The notes under the pieces: generated by a model
Told to the model about the DNA's origin: nothing
The model's database searches: none
The model's input: the letters and a program-made list of their open reading frames with translations, nothing else
NCBI RefSeq assembly: GCF_028583425.1
Contig: NC_072790.1
Coordinates: 154,994,397 to 155,058,396 of the forward strand
Reading direction: 5' to 3'
DNA from: Eublepharis macularius
Taxonomy: Eukaryota > Chordata > Lepidosauria > Squamata > Eublepharidae
DNA: 64,000 nucleotides
Made by a program: the position numbers and the translations under genes
Shown here: piece by piece, positions 20,486 through 31,121 of the stretch
How the letters are laid out: every line of letters begins with the position of its first letter
Numbering within the stretch: the first letter of the stretch is position 1

Positions 20486-22448
20486 ATGGCCTTGGCTCCA
20501 GCAGCCGTGTTTGTTGAAAAGTTGACGTACCAGAATTATTCAGTGTGGGCGCTTCGTATGAAATTTCCTGGTGAAGGAAGGGCTCTGGACTTATGTTTCT
20601 GCCCCACCAGATGCTCCGTCGGCAGACGACACTACAAAGATAGAGAAAGCACTTGCGCTGATACTGCTAAGCATTTCTGACGAACAATTAGTGTATGTGT
20701 CGGGGAAAACAACAGCTAAAGAAGCATGGGACAGTTTGGCTGCAGTATATATCCAGAAATCCTCAAGCTCTATAATGTCATTAATGAAGAGGATGTACAG
20801 GACTATTATGCTAGACCACCAGAGTGTGAGGGAACATTTAAATGCTCTCACTGAATGCTTCCAGCTACTGGCAGAGAGAGGCAAGGAAATCTCTCAAGAG
20901 GACAAGGTGTACATTATACTATGTTCACTGTCGGAGAAATACGACCTCCTCGTCTCTGTGTTAGAAAATTTAGAGCCGGCAGCACTTACTCTCGATTATT
21001 TGTCTGGGAGGCTCTTACAAGAAGAAGATAAGATGCTGCATCAACGAGAGTTGGCAGTCTGCCATTCCGGTAATGGTGCCAGAAAGTCCGGGAATGGTGC
21101 CAGCTACTCCGGGAACCGAGCCAGTCAGTCCAGGTGTCCAGCCGATCCACAGGAGAGGAAACAGCAGAGAAGTGAAAATCAGTTTTCCAGCCAGTCTCTG
21201 CTCGCATTAAGGACACGCCGGTGTTTCAAATGTGGTTCCCCAGATCATATAAAAAGGTTTTGCACTCGGAAGACAGAAAGAGCCACCGACGCTCTCAAGG
21301 AAGGAGGCAAGCCTAAGCCCCAAAATGTGGCCAAACATCAAGCAACTTTGGTGACTGCAAATGGGTCTTCTGCCCATGATTTGTGGGTCGTCGATTCAGG
21401 TGCATCACAAAACTTTGTGAATGATAAAAGTTTGCTGCCTGACCTTCAGCCAGCCAGTACTGATCATGTGAGTCTTGCAAATGGTGCCCCTGCGTCTGTT
21501 CATGCTCAGGGGAAGGTATATTTCTCTGGTCTAAATCATACATTTCACAATGTTATATTTGTGCCTAGCTTGGAAAATAATCTGCTTAGTGTAAGTGAGT
21601 TAACAAAAGCTGGTTTCACGGTTGAATTTGAGAAACAACAATGCAATATTCTCAAAGGTGATAAGGTTCTTGCCACAGGTAAAGTACAAAATGGAGTATA
21701 TATTCTAGAAAACAAACCTGGGCAGGTCCAAACTGTACTCAGCAACAAAGCGTTGCATGATGAGTGCATACACATGTATCATAGAAGGTTAGGACACATG
21801 TCCTTCGGTACATTGTCCAAAACATTTGCTTGCTTGGGTATAGATAAATTAAAGCAGTGTAAAACGTATCTAGACTGTGATGTGTGTAAGCAAAGCAAAT
21901 CCCAGATGCACCCCGTTGCCAAAGCAAGTGATAGGGTTACACAAAGACCTCTGGCTCTTGTGCATGCCGATGTCACCGGCCCCTATCCAAACAGCATATC
22001 TGGTAGAAAATATGCATTACTGATTGTTGACGATTTTTCAAGGTTTTGTTGGTCTTACCCACTTGAAAGGAAATCCCAGGTCTGTGAAACAATTAAGCAG
22101 TGGGCAAAGAGTGTGCAAAAACAATTGGGACAAGAGATTGTAAGGTTCCAAAGCGATTTGGGGGGTGAATTCATGTCTCAGGAATTACAAAAATGGTTTC
22201 AAGCCCAAGGTATACAACACAGAGTGGCAAATACTGCGTGTCCCCAAGAAAATGGTGTGGCTGAACGATGTGCAGGCATTTTACAAACGGTGATGCACTC
22301 CATGTTAAATGGTTCAGGGTTGCCCAAATCTTTCTGGGCTGACTGTCTCAGATGTGCAACATACAATGTCAATAGAGTATGGAGTAAAACTATTAATGAT
22401 ATACCATATAGAGCACTCTATGGAAAAACCCCTCATTACAACATTTAA
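20486..22448 (+). pseudogene. Copia-1 gag, protease and integrase region, frameshifted
   Basis: Gag starts at ATG 20486 with Y-S-V-W-A-L-R-M-K. A +1 shift near 20565-20575 moves the frame, which is then open to 22448. The domains are Copia gag (UBN2-like), a CCHC knuckle C-F-K-C-G-S-P-D-H-I-K-R-F-C, protease V-V-D-S-G-A-S, and a gag-pre-integrase motif R-R-L-G-H-M-S with C-D-V-C. The integrase core shows the D-D-E residues in H-A-D-V-T-G, F-Q-S-D-L-G-G and E-N-G-V-A-E. The frame stops after N-I and continues in another frame, degraded, until about 22770. Confidence 0.88.
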
Positions 22449-22770
22449 GAATTTTTGGCTCCAAGGCATGGGTAAATATCCCATTGAAACTTAGAAGAAA
22501 ATGCGGTCCTAGAGGCTTATGAAGGTTTATAGGTTTGTGAATGCCAATAATATGCTTGTGTTCAGTAGGTCTGCAAAATTCTGTGAATAAACAAATTGGT
22601 CTCGTTTACATGCTAATGAGACGTCTGAACAAATAATGTTGCCTGTGACTGAAGGTATATAAAGTGAACAGGAGATAAAACAGGAAAGTTCTTATCCTGA
22701 AGGTCAAGTCTCTCATCCAGTTCACAGTTCACCACAGATACCCAGGGTATCTAGCAGAACGACAAAAGGT

Positions 22771-24016
22771 GTGCCCCCACAGAGATATGGCATAAATCAT
22801 GTTTATGTTAAGGTGCCAAATGATTATGCTGAGGTAATGTCTCTAGATGAAACACAGCGAAATGTGTGGGTATCAGCTATGGAGGCGGAATTTAACTCTC
22901 TTAAGGCACAAGATGTATTTTCTACTGCTACATTGCCAGACAACAAAAGGGCAATAGGATGTCGTTGGTTATATAAATTGAAATAAAAACCTAATTGTGA
23001 AGTACAGTACAAAGCTCGTCTGGTTGCGAGAGGGTTCAATCAAGTTGAAGGTCTTGATTATGACGCGACATTTGCTAGCACTGTGAGAAATGAAACTATT
23101 AGAGTGGCTCTTGCTACAGCATCAGTAAATAACATGCGGGTACACCACTTTGACTTTGAGACAACTTATTTGAATGCTCCCCTCAAGGAAGAGCTATATA
23201 TGGAGCAAATTCCAGGGTTCAATACTGGAGGAAGCAATACAGTTCTAAGGTTACATAAAGCTCTTTATGGTTTGAAACAAAGTGGGTATGAATGGGGACA
23301 GTGTCTCAGCAAAGCACTCACAAATCTAGGATTTAGCCAGAGTGTGGCTGACCCGTGTTTGTACAGTATTAAAGTGCAAAATAGTATTTGTTATGTTCTG
23401 ATCTTTGTAGATGACATTTGTTTTATATACCATACTGAACAGCAATTGAATTGGTTTATAAAAACATTACAACCAGTGTTCAAAATGAAAAATCTGGGAT
23501 TAATACAAAATTACCTAGGAGTTCAGATTTCCAGGGATGAACAAGGAAACTGATAATTTGTATGCATACTGTGATGCAAGTTGGGGAGACAGACCAGATT
23601 CCAAGTCTACATCTGGGTACGCTGTTTTTGCATTTGGTGCATTAGTAGGTTGGAAAAGTATTAAACAGACACATGTGGCGACTAGCTCATGTGAATCAGA
23701 ATATTCTGCAATTAGTGATGCAATAATACAGCTAGAATGGTTCCATCAACTATTGAAGGATTTCAATGTACACTGTGAGCTCCCAATTAAGGTTCTCAGT
23801 GATAGTTCTGCAGCAAATCAATTAGCACACAATCAGGGAATGAGAACCAGAAGCAAGCATATTGCCATTAGGTACCAAAATGTAAAAATTGCTGTATGTA
23901 ATAACTTCATTTGTATTCATCACTGTAATTCTGAAGACAATATTGCTGATCTGTTTACAAAATGTTTGGATGTAAATAGATTTAAGTTGTTGAAAAGCCA
24001 ATTATGTGTATATTAG
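22771..24016 (+). pseudogene. Copia-1 reverse transcriptase and RNase H, broken
   Basis: The RT N-terminal part (22771-22984) is stopped by a TAA after C-R-W-L-Y-K-L-K. The frame resumes at about 22990 and runs to 23553 with F-E-T-T-Y-L-N-A, L-Y-G-L-K-Q-S and F-V-D-D, where F replaces the usual Y. Right after L-G-V-Q-I-S-R the frame shifts and about 100+ residues of RT connection are missing. RNase H follows directly (Y-C-D-A-S-W, S-T-S-G-Y-A-V-F, S-S-C-E-S-E-Y) to TAG at 24014-24016. Confidence 0.85.
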
Positions 24017-24034
24017 GCTGCATCTTGGGAGGCG

Positions 24035-24422
24035 TGACAGCATACTATAATGTATGGCAAGCAAGATGACAGCCAAAGTACAAAGTAGTCTGTTAGATCA
24101 TTTTGATCTGAACTGACAGATGGAGTGTCATGTGACAGTGTCACATGACTAAGTTGCATCATTCTGACTACTGCCACAATGAGTCAGCACTTCAATCTGA
24201 TTGGTGCTGAGAAGTATATATTCTGAGCAGTCTATGTGCTAATCATCACTCTTGTGAACTGGATTGTATGCGAAGCACTTTGTCAGGCAGGAGGATTTTG
24301 TATGCTGCAAGCGCTACATGGACTGTATGTATATATTATTGTAAATAAACCACTGTATATAGTTCAGCACTAGTCAAGTCTGGTTTGACTTATTGGGTGC
24401 GCTTCCAGAAGATACACTCACA
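24035..24422 (+). repeat. 3' LTR of Copia copy 1
   Basis: Begins TGACAGCATACT and ends ATACACTCACA. It retains AATAAA within GTAAATAAACC, a likely poly(A) signal. A short purine run (GGGAGG) just upstream is a possible polypurine tract. Confidence 0.92.
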
Positions 24423-24427
24423 GGTCA

Positions 24428-24515
24428 CCCAGCTGGCTCCAAGTGGAGAAGTGGGGAATCAAACCCGGCTCTCTAGAGTCCTACACTCTTAACCACCACA
24501 CCAAACTGGCTGATG
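24428..24515 (-). repeat. tRNA-derived SINE, family B, right part (tRNA head)
   Basis: Reverse orientation: CCCAGCTGGCTCCAAGTGG, the B-box complement GGAATCAAACCC, and CACACCAAACTGGCTG at the 5' end. With 19690-19847 it makes one full SINE. Confidence 0.88.
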
Positions 24516-25923
24516 TTATATTAGATGGTATGTTCCTAGGTGCATCAATCACTCTTTTCTGCACATTTTCTTCTATTTATGGCTGAAAGACAAGGATTCT
24601 ACAGCCATTCACATGGAGTACTGAGAGCAATCTACCAATAATTATAGCCATAGATTTTTTAAAATCATTAGTGACCATTAGGAAGCAACAGTTAGTAACC
24701 TGGGCTATTTGATTCAAATTCTGCTTCAGCTGGGGGTGGATTAAGAGGGCAGTTCTCCGTCTGTGAAAATGGGAATGGTACAGTTTACAAAATGTGGGAA
24801 AGTTGCAGTGATAAATAGGATAAGAATAACAGGCAGCAAATCCCATTTTGGACACAGTAGAACTTACTTCTGAGTCCATGCCCTTAGGATCACCGACACA
24901 AACGCTGCCAGCCAACAGTGGCAGCTCAACAAGGAGTGGCACTTGAAGCCACTGCCTGTGGCTCCACACCTCCACTGCCTCCTGCACTGACTTAGTGCAC
25001 CCGACATTTCTTTTCTATTTGTTCTGCAGGCATCTTAAGTATGCGATAGCAAGATGTGCATGCTCAATGCTGCTTCCTAAACTGTCACAAGATACTCATA
25101 ACAAAGTACCAGATGTGTACCTTGCCATATGCAAAGGGCATTAGTGGCACCATATCCTGGATTGGGGGGGGGGGGAATGTGGGAAACCAGTGGTGGTGTG
25201 GTGGCAAAGGATGCCATCTCCAATCTGCCACTAGAGGCCGCCACTTCCCTTCACCTCCCTATAGAGCTACTTCTGACTGCAAACTTGAACAATACTATGG
25301 GTGCAGCTTATGAAATACAGCATGGCAGCACGGCTGGTCATTTGGGGTACAGGACTGGAAGGACATAGTTCTGACAGTAAAAGCTAGAAATCCATGAACC
25401 AGCGGTTTTCATTTTCTTTAAAAGCAGCCTCAGAGGAGTGAATTGGACTGGGATTGTGTCACTGGAACAAGGGAGGTGTCCACTTCAACCCTAAGAGAAA
25501 GGGGGGAAAGTTCTAATATTTCCGGCACAAGTATTTAGGCTGGGAAGGCCAGTCAGTCTTACAAAATTTGCTACTAGTCAGACAAGTATTTTTTTGCTGG
25601 TGCTCTTGTCAATGAAATGGAATTGTGAACCTAACCCCCACCCCCCACCCCACACATGACTTGCTAGAGCACAACTGAGTGGACATGGGGAGTATCCATT
25701 CAGCCCCTACAGCTGAGTTTAGTAATGAGCAGGGGGGTGGGCGGCACAGATCTTTGTCTAACCCCCAGCAAAACAGAAATATAGCTGGGAAACATGCAAC
25801 ATGATATTTATTATGCAGCATCAAGCATGGCGTTCTGAAGACAAGAACGGGCTGCCCACTCTTATTCTAGCAAGGCTCCCATGCCTTTGAAAGCTGCGCT
25901 GACACCACAATGAGAGGCATGAA
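24516..25923 (+). other. Between the two Copia elements, unassigned
   Basis: Contains a G-run near 25165 and no recognisable gene. An acceptor-like TTCTGCAG at about 25028 opens a 37-codon frame but has no convincing donor. Confidence 0.3.
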
Positions 25924-26438
25924 TGTTAGAGATTTATGGTACTTTATATATTTAGTTTAGTAACTTAGCAGAGTAACATATAGCAGAGCAATTTAGTCAG
26001 AAGCGTTTAAACCCTCACAAACGTGCATTAATTAATCCTCAGACAAAATTCATAGGAAGATAGAACTTACAGTTTATTGTAGCAGATTTCTCCATAGCAA
26101 TATCTTCTGGTAATATCAAGGGAAAGAACCTATCTAAAGAGTTACATTCTCTAGGCTAATACCACGGCCTGAAAACTAGGCAGCGAGGTTGTAGGTGCAG
26201 GTTTGTGGACAAAGAGAAGAGCTCCATGAGGAGCATGGTGGCTTTACATCTTTCTCTTGGAAGAGCATGAGGGAAGGTGTGAAATCTCCCAAGAAGCACA
26301 GAGGCAAGTGAGGAGGAGTCAGTAGGCGTTCCCACCTTAGACAAGAGAGTGGCAGATTGCTAGACTTATACATTACATTCAAAGAGGCATGCAGCACCCC
26401 CCAGTGTCCAAAGGCAGGCTGAGTCGCCTATTCCAACA
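25924..26438 (-). repeat. 3' LTR of Copia copy 2 (minus strand)
   Basis: Same length as its partner, with about five differences. The adjacent minus-strand sequence GAGAGGGAG (about 26439-26447) is a plausible polypurine tract. Confidence 0.92.
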
Positions 26439-27417
26439 CTCCCTCTCGACTCAGAATGCAGTCAGCATTCACAATGTTCAGGTCACTTCGTAGACCTTGG
26501 TACTTGTCTCTGGGCAGCGGCTTAGTAAAGATGTCCGCTGTCATTTCTTCAGTGGGACAGTAGTGCAGCTTCACAATTCCTTGTGCTTGAAGTTCCTTCA
26601 CGAACTGCTGTCGTGTCCCAATATGTCTTGTGCGCAGAGTATTTCCTTCTAAAAGAAAAAGGGCTATACAACTCTGGTTATCTTCTAGCATTTTAACTGG
26701 TAAAGGTTCTATAATGCCAAAATCTTTAAGTAACATCAAAAGCATTTGTAAATCTTTGCATGCTTCTGAAGCTGACACAAGTTCTGCTTCAGTGGACGAA
26801 AGGGCCACAATTTCTTGTTTACGACTGGCCCAAGTTACAGGTCCATTCCCATAGAAAAACACATAACCAGTAGTGGATTTCCAGTCTGAATTATCTTTAG
26901 CCCAATCTGCATCAGCATATCCCAATAGTGTGGGATTTTTACTAGCTGGCAGCCTTAGTTTAGAATCTGCAGTACCCTTTAAATATCTCATTACTCTTTT
27001 TACTCCGGTCCAATCATTCACAGTGGGTTTACTTACCCTCCTGGATAGAATACCTACAGCTGTTGCAATGTCAGGTCTTATTGTCATTGCTAGGTAAAGA
27101 AGCTTGCCTATGGCAGTTCTGTACCCGTTGTTCTCTGGTAGAGGCTCATTTGGTTCCTTTTCTTTCAGAAAACCTACTTCCATTGGTGTAGGCATTAGAT
27201 TGGCATTTTCTAGTCCAAAACTTTCCAGTAGTTCTAGTATCTTTTGTCTTTGGCTGAGAAGGTAACTGCCATCTGGTTCTCTCTCGATCTGGATCCCCAA
27301 ATAAAAATTAGCATTGCCCAAGCGTTTCACCTCGACTTCCTTGTTTAGATGAGATATAATTTCAGCACAATCACTTGAATTTTCATAACAAAGGATAAGA
27401 TCATCAACATAAGACAA
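26428..27417 (-). CDS. Copia-2 reverse transcriptase C-terminal part and RNase H
   Basis: It opens with S-Y-V-D-D-L-I-L, the RT active site. RNase H follows with G-Y-A-D-A-D-W-A, S-T-T-G-Y-V-F-F, L-S-S-T-E-A-E-L and E-D-N-Q-S-C-I, and the tail D-I-F-T-K-P-L-P-R. About 329 codons are open, ending a few bases inside the LTR. Intact apart from the upstream frameshift. Confidence 0.88.
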   Translation of the reverse strand: MSYVDDLILCYENSSDCAEIISHLNKEVEVKRLGNANFYLGIQIEREPDGSYLLSQRQKILELLESFGLENANLMPTPMEVGFLKEKEPNEPLPENNGYRTAIGKLLYLAMTIRPDIATAVGILSRRVSKPTVNDWTGVKRVMRYLKGTADSKLRLPASKNPTLLGYADADWAKDNSDWKSTTGYVFFYGNGPVTWASRKQEIVALSSTEAELVSASEACKDLQMLLMLLKDFGIIEPLPVKMLEDNQSCIALFLLEGNTLRTRHIGTRQQFVKELQAQGIVKLHYCPTEEMTADIFTKPLPRDKYQGLRSDLNIVNADCILSREGVLE

Positions 27418-27445
27418 AATAAAAGTCCATCTCTCATTCTTGTAT

Positions 27446-27973
27446 CTACTGTAAAGACAGGTCAGCTTTGCCTCGTTTAAAATCTAGATCAAGTAACATT
27501 TTGGTCAGTTTATCATTCCAAGATTTGGCAGCTTGCTTAAGACCATAAAGTCCTTTCTGAAGTTTGCATACTAAGTGTTTATTCTGTTCATCTACGAACC
27601 CTGGAGGTTGACTCATATATAATTCTTCCTCAATTTCACCATGTAAAAATGCAGTCTTTATATCCAGGTGTTCTGTTTGATTGTTTCTAGAAGCTGCTAT
27701 GCTTAAAAGCATCCTGATTGTGGAATATTTTACAACTGGTGCAAAAGTTTGATCATAATCAGTTCCATAAATCTGAGAATATCCTTTGGCTACTAATCTA
27801 GCTTTGTATCTCTCAACTGCACCATTCTCATTTTTCTTAGCTTTAAAAACCCATTTACATCCAATATTCTTACCCTTAGGTAGTTTTGTGAGAGTCCATG
27901 TTTTATTCTTGTGCAGAGCATCTATTTCTTCTTGTGCTGCTTCCTTCCATTTCTTTGCTTCTGGTTCAGGCAT
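27446..27973 (-). pseudogene. Copia-2 reverse transcriptase, N-terminal part
   Basis: It encodes W-K-E-A-A-Q-E-E-I-D-A-L, then C-K-W-V-F-K-A-K-K, Y-K-A-R-L-V-A-K-G-Y-S-Q, and D-I-K-T-A-F-L-H-G-E with the first catalytic Asp. L-Y-G-L-K-Q-A-A-K-S-W follows. The frame is lost after K-A-D-L by an apparent one-base deletion, and the sequence continues in the frame of the next entry. Confidence 0.85.
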
Positions 27974-28032
27974 TTGTTGAACTTCGGCCCATGAAGTTGG
28001 TTCTTGTGGTGGCGACGACCTTGCAAGGTAGG

Positions 28033-30261
28033 TCAGTCTCTCGGCTGGAACTCTCTGTTGACGCGCTGAGAGCGCCTAAGGTCCTGAGTCACCTCTGCCT
28101 CCGCAGTGGGCTCTGGCTCCTCAGGCACATCTACTGGCCTGGGAATTTCTGCCTTTATTCTCTCACCTGGTCGGGCTTCTGGGTGCATCTGCTCAGTGGC
28201 TGCACCCATTGCCTCATCACCGGGTTGGATATCTGGTTGCATTTGCGTAGCGATGTCATCTGGCCGATACAGCAGCAGCTGGCTGTCATCATTCTCTCCC
28301 TCTGAAGGATCACGTGTAGCAGCATTCTGGTTGCTCCTTTGTCGCTCATCAAATTGCACAACTCTGCTTGTAGTAACACTGTTAGTTTCTGGGTTAAAAA
28401 TCCTATATCCCTTACATCCTGGAGCATATCCTACAAAGATGCCTTCTAAGGCTCTGGGTTCTAGTTTGGATCTCTTTTCCTCTGGTATATGCGCATATGC
28501 TTTGCATCCAAATACTCTAAGATGTTCTATGCTTGGCTTCCTATTATGCCATAACTCATAAGGAGTTTTGTTTGTAGCTTTACTGGGCAATCTGTTTTGT
28601 AAGTAGATTGCAGTCATGGCCGCTTCTCCCCAGTGTCTGTAGGGAAGTCCTGAATCTATTAACATACATCTGACCATATTCATGATAGAACGATTTTTGC
28701 ACTCGGCGACCCCATTCTGTTCGGGGTTATAGGGAACAGTGAATCTATGTTGGATTCCATTTTCCCTGAGAAATCTCTGTGTGGCATGGGAAACGTACTC
28801 ACCGCCATTGTCGCTTTGAAAGGCTTGAGGTTTCCTGTTGAACTTGTTAAACACCATGGAAACATAATCACGCAGTTTCTGCTCAGTCTGCGATTTTTCT
28901 TTCAGCAAATAGCACACTGTATATCTCGAGAAGTCATCAATGAAAGACAATATATAAAGGTTATTTCCTGTTGATGCTGGTTTAATAGGACCACATAAAT
29001 CAGTATGGATTAGTTCAAGTGGTTGCCTTGAGCACCTTTGGCTTTGTTTGGGAACTGAAGGTCGAGTTGCCTTTCCCTTTATACAACAAACACATAATTC
29101 ATCATCATTGCCACATGCACTTATATTAATACCTGTTACCAAGTCCTTCGACTGCAGCTCCTTTATGGCTTGCATATCGCGATGTGCAAATCTTCTATGC
29201 CATAATTCGATTGGCTCTCCTTTTGTGGTAGCTGTTGTTGCCCTGTAGGCCTTTTCTCCTTGGCAGTCCAGTTCAAAGACTCCATTTCTGAGACTACCTG
29301 TGGAATATATCTCTCCTTCACGAGAAACTGTACATTTGTTATTCTCAAAGTGTATAGAAAATCCTTTTTGTGATAGTACAGGTACGCTTAGTAGGTTTGC
29401 CTTTAAATCAGGAATGTATAAAACTTCTTCTACTTTAATTATCTTTTTAGAGAGATCATTATTGCTATGAAGCATAATAGAGCCTTTCCCATTAATTTTC
29501 ACATTTGTCCCGTTAGCCATCATAACGTTCTTAGATGCACTGGTATCTAATTCATAAAACAGATTAATATCTGATACCATATGCACTGAGGCGCCACTGT
29601 CGAGGACCCAGCACTGTGGGCTATCATTTATTCGAGCAATATGAGACACATGATAATTACTATCAGCCCTTGTTTGAGGAAAATCTCTAAAATTACTAGC
29701 TCTTGCTTTTGAAAAATCTTCTCTGTTTCTCTCTGCCTGTTGGTTCCTGCTTGCAGCAGTATAATTGTTTCTGCCCTTGTGGCTGTAGCTTCTGTTGCTA
29801 AAACACTCCCTCTGGAGGTGACCGGGCTTATTGCATTTGTGGCAGAAGGGAGGAGTCTGCCTTTCTCTAGGATTGGCTCTTTGCCAGTAATCAATTTGCC
29901 TAGGTCCTGCCCCTCTGGGTCTGACCTCTCTGACCATGTAACATGAGTCAGTCTTGCATTTCTTTTCCTGAGGATAAGATCTCTGTTCATTGTACTGTGA
30001 TCTTATCTGATCTAGTACTTCCTCCAATGTAGCCCCTTTTTCAGTAAGAGACTTTGCTAAACTGGAATAACTCTTTGGTAGTGAGCTTAAAACCAGAGCA
30101 ATTTTCAAATCTTCATCTAGAATCTGACCAACAGTAGCTAGTTTATCTATTTGATTCAACAAAGATTCAATATGAGCATTCACATCTCCATTATCTTCCA
30201 TTTTAGTCGAAAATAGCTGTCTGAATAAATCAATTTGTAGTAGTTGGTCTGACATTTTCAA
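28033..30261 (-). CDS. Copia-2 Gag (C-terminal part), protease and integrase
   Basis: A 742-codon frame. Gag C-half is followed by a CCHC knuckle at residues 140-153 (C-H-K-C-N-K-P-G-H-L-Q-R-E-C), protease V-L-D-S-G-A-S-V-H-M, gag-pre-integrase L-W-H-R-R-F-A-H and C-V-C-C. The integrase core has D in H-T-D-L-C-G-P, D in Q-S-D-N-G-G-E-Y and E in Q-N-G-V-A-E. The C-terminal G-K-like module includes G-Y-A-P-G-C-K-G-Y-R-I. The frame ends early through a shift near 28065; the neighbouring frame carries P-A-E-R-L-T-Y-L and joins the RT. No clean Gag start: the first residues are internal to a normal Gag. Confidence 0.88.
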   Translation of the reverse strand: MKMSDQLLQIDLFRQLFSTKMEDNGDVNAHIESLLNQIDKLATVGQILDEDLKIALVLSSLPKSYSSLAKSLTEKGATLEEVLDQIRSQYNEQRSYPQEKKCKTDSCYMVREVRPRGAGPRQIDYWQRANPRERQTPPFCHKCNKPGHLQRECFSNRSYSHKGRNNYTAASRNQQAERNREDFSKARASNFRDFPQTRADSNYHVSHIARINDSPQCWVLDSGASVHMVSDINLFYELDTSASKNVMMANGTNVKINGKGSIMLHSNNDLSKKIIKVEEVLYIPDLKANLLSVPVLSQKGFSIHFENNKCTVSREGEIYSTGSLRNGVFELDCQGEKAYRATTATTKGEPIELWHRRFAHRDMQAIKELQSKDLVTGINISACGNDDELCVCCIKGKATRPSVPKQSQRCSRQPLELIHTDLCGPIKPASTGNNLYILSFIDDFSRYTVCYLLKEKSQTEQKLRDYVSMVFNKFNRKPQAFQSDNGGEYVSHATQRFLRENGIQHRFTVPYNPEQNGVAECKNRSIMNMVRCMLIDSGLPYRHWGEAAMTAIYLQNRLPSKATNKTPYELWHNRKPSIEHLRVFGCKAYAHIPEEKRSKLEPRALEGIFVGYAPGCKGYRIFNPETNSVTTSRVVQFDERQRSNQNAATRDPSEGENDDSQLLLYRPDDIATQMQPDIQPGDEAMGAATEQMHPEARPGERIKAEIPRPVDVPEEPEPTAEAEVTQDLRRSQRVNREFQPRD

Positions 30262-30606
30262 GAAATCTCATAGTATTTCTCTAGAAACTTTGTTTTCCCT
30301 CTTTAACTTTTAGTTTCCTGGCTCAAGTTAGCCAAAACGTTTTAAAAGGAGGTTTCTCTGCTTTTCTGTGCACACTTGAGGGTAGGGAAAAAGCTGTTAG
30401 ACTTTTCACCTAATTTCTTTCTTTGTTCCTCGTGAGGTTGCCTGTGAGGGCATTCATGTGCTAATTGAGTCCTTTTGTTCTGCCTGGCTGTTAGACCAGC
30501 AGTCAAGGAAAAAACTTTGCAGTTTAAAACTCTTTACTTCTAGATTCAGCTATGGGCTTTTCTTTGGCCCTGAGGAACTTATTCAAGACTGGGCTACCAT
30601 TAACCC

Positions 30607-31121
30607 TGTTAGAGATTTATGGTACTTTATATATTTAGTTTAGTAACTTAGCAGAGTAACATATAGCAGAGTAATTTAGTCAGACGTGTTTAAACCCTCA
30701 CAAACGTGCATTAATTAATCCTCAGACAAAATTCATAGAAAGATAGAACTTACAGTTTATTGTAGCAGATTTCTCCATAGCAATATCTTCTGGTAATATC
30801 AAGGGAAAGAACCTATCTAAAGAGTTACATTCTCTAGGCTAATACCACGGCCTGAAAACTAGGCAGCGAGGTTGTAGGTGCAGGTTTGTGGACAAAGAGA
30901 AGAGCTCCATGAGGAGCATGGTGGCTTTACATCTTTCTCTTGGAAGAGCATGAGGGAAGGTGTGAAATCTCCCAAGAAGCACAGAGGCAAGAGAGGAGGA
31001 GTCAGTAGGCGTTCCCACCTTAGACAAGAGAGTGGCAGATTGCTAGACTTATACATTACATTCAAAGAGGCATGCAGCACCCCCCAGTGTCCAAAGGCAG
31101 GCTGAGTCGCCTATTCCAACA
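30607..31121 (-). repeat. 5' LTR of Copia copy 2 (minus strand)
   Basis: On the + strand it begins TGTTAGAGATTTATGG and ends CTATTCCAACA. Just inside it, the minus strand reads GGGTTAATGGTAGCCCAG, an imperfect relative of the initiator tRNA-Met half-site seen in copy 1. Confidence 0.92.

Larger units (their letters stand above)
19848..24422 (+). mobile_element. Ty1/Copia-type LTR retrotransposon, copy 1 (defective)
   Basis: A complete element bounded by 389/388-bp LTRs (19848-20236, 24035-24422) that begin TG and end CA. It is flanked by the perfect 5-bp target duplication GGTCA (19843-19847 and 24423-24427). Inside are a primer site, gag with a CCHC knuckle, protease, integrase, then RT and RNase H. 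That order, integrase before RT, is diagnostic of Copia. Coding is broken by frameshifts, stops and an RT/RNase H junction deletion, while the LTRs differ at only about four bases plus one indel. It interrupts a tRNA-SINE. Confidence 0.92.
25924..31121 (-). mobile_element. Ty1/Copia-type LTR retrotransposon, copy 2 (young, minus strand)
   Basis: Two 515-bp direct repeats (25924-26438 and 30607-31121), TG...CA, with about five mismatches, enclose a minus-strand gag-pol. The flanks ATGAA/ATGAG form a probable 5-bp target duplication with one mismatch. A different family from copy 1: LTR and protein sequences are distinct. Gag lacks the usual N-terminal segment, and the otherwise long frames are split by two apparent single-base shifts. 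Confidence 0.92.

Noticed and set aside
25029..25145. 37-codon open stretch after an acceptor-like TTCTGCAG
   Set aside because: No good donor and no WD-like or EXO1-like sequence; not enough to call a missing WDR64 exon.
26156..26397. Identical frames also present at 30839-31080
   Set aside because: They are the same LTR sequence twice, not genes.
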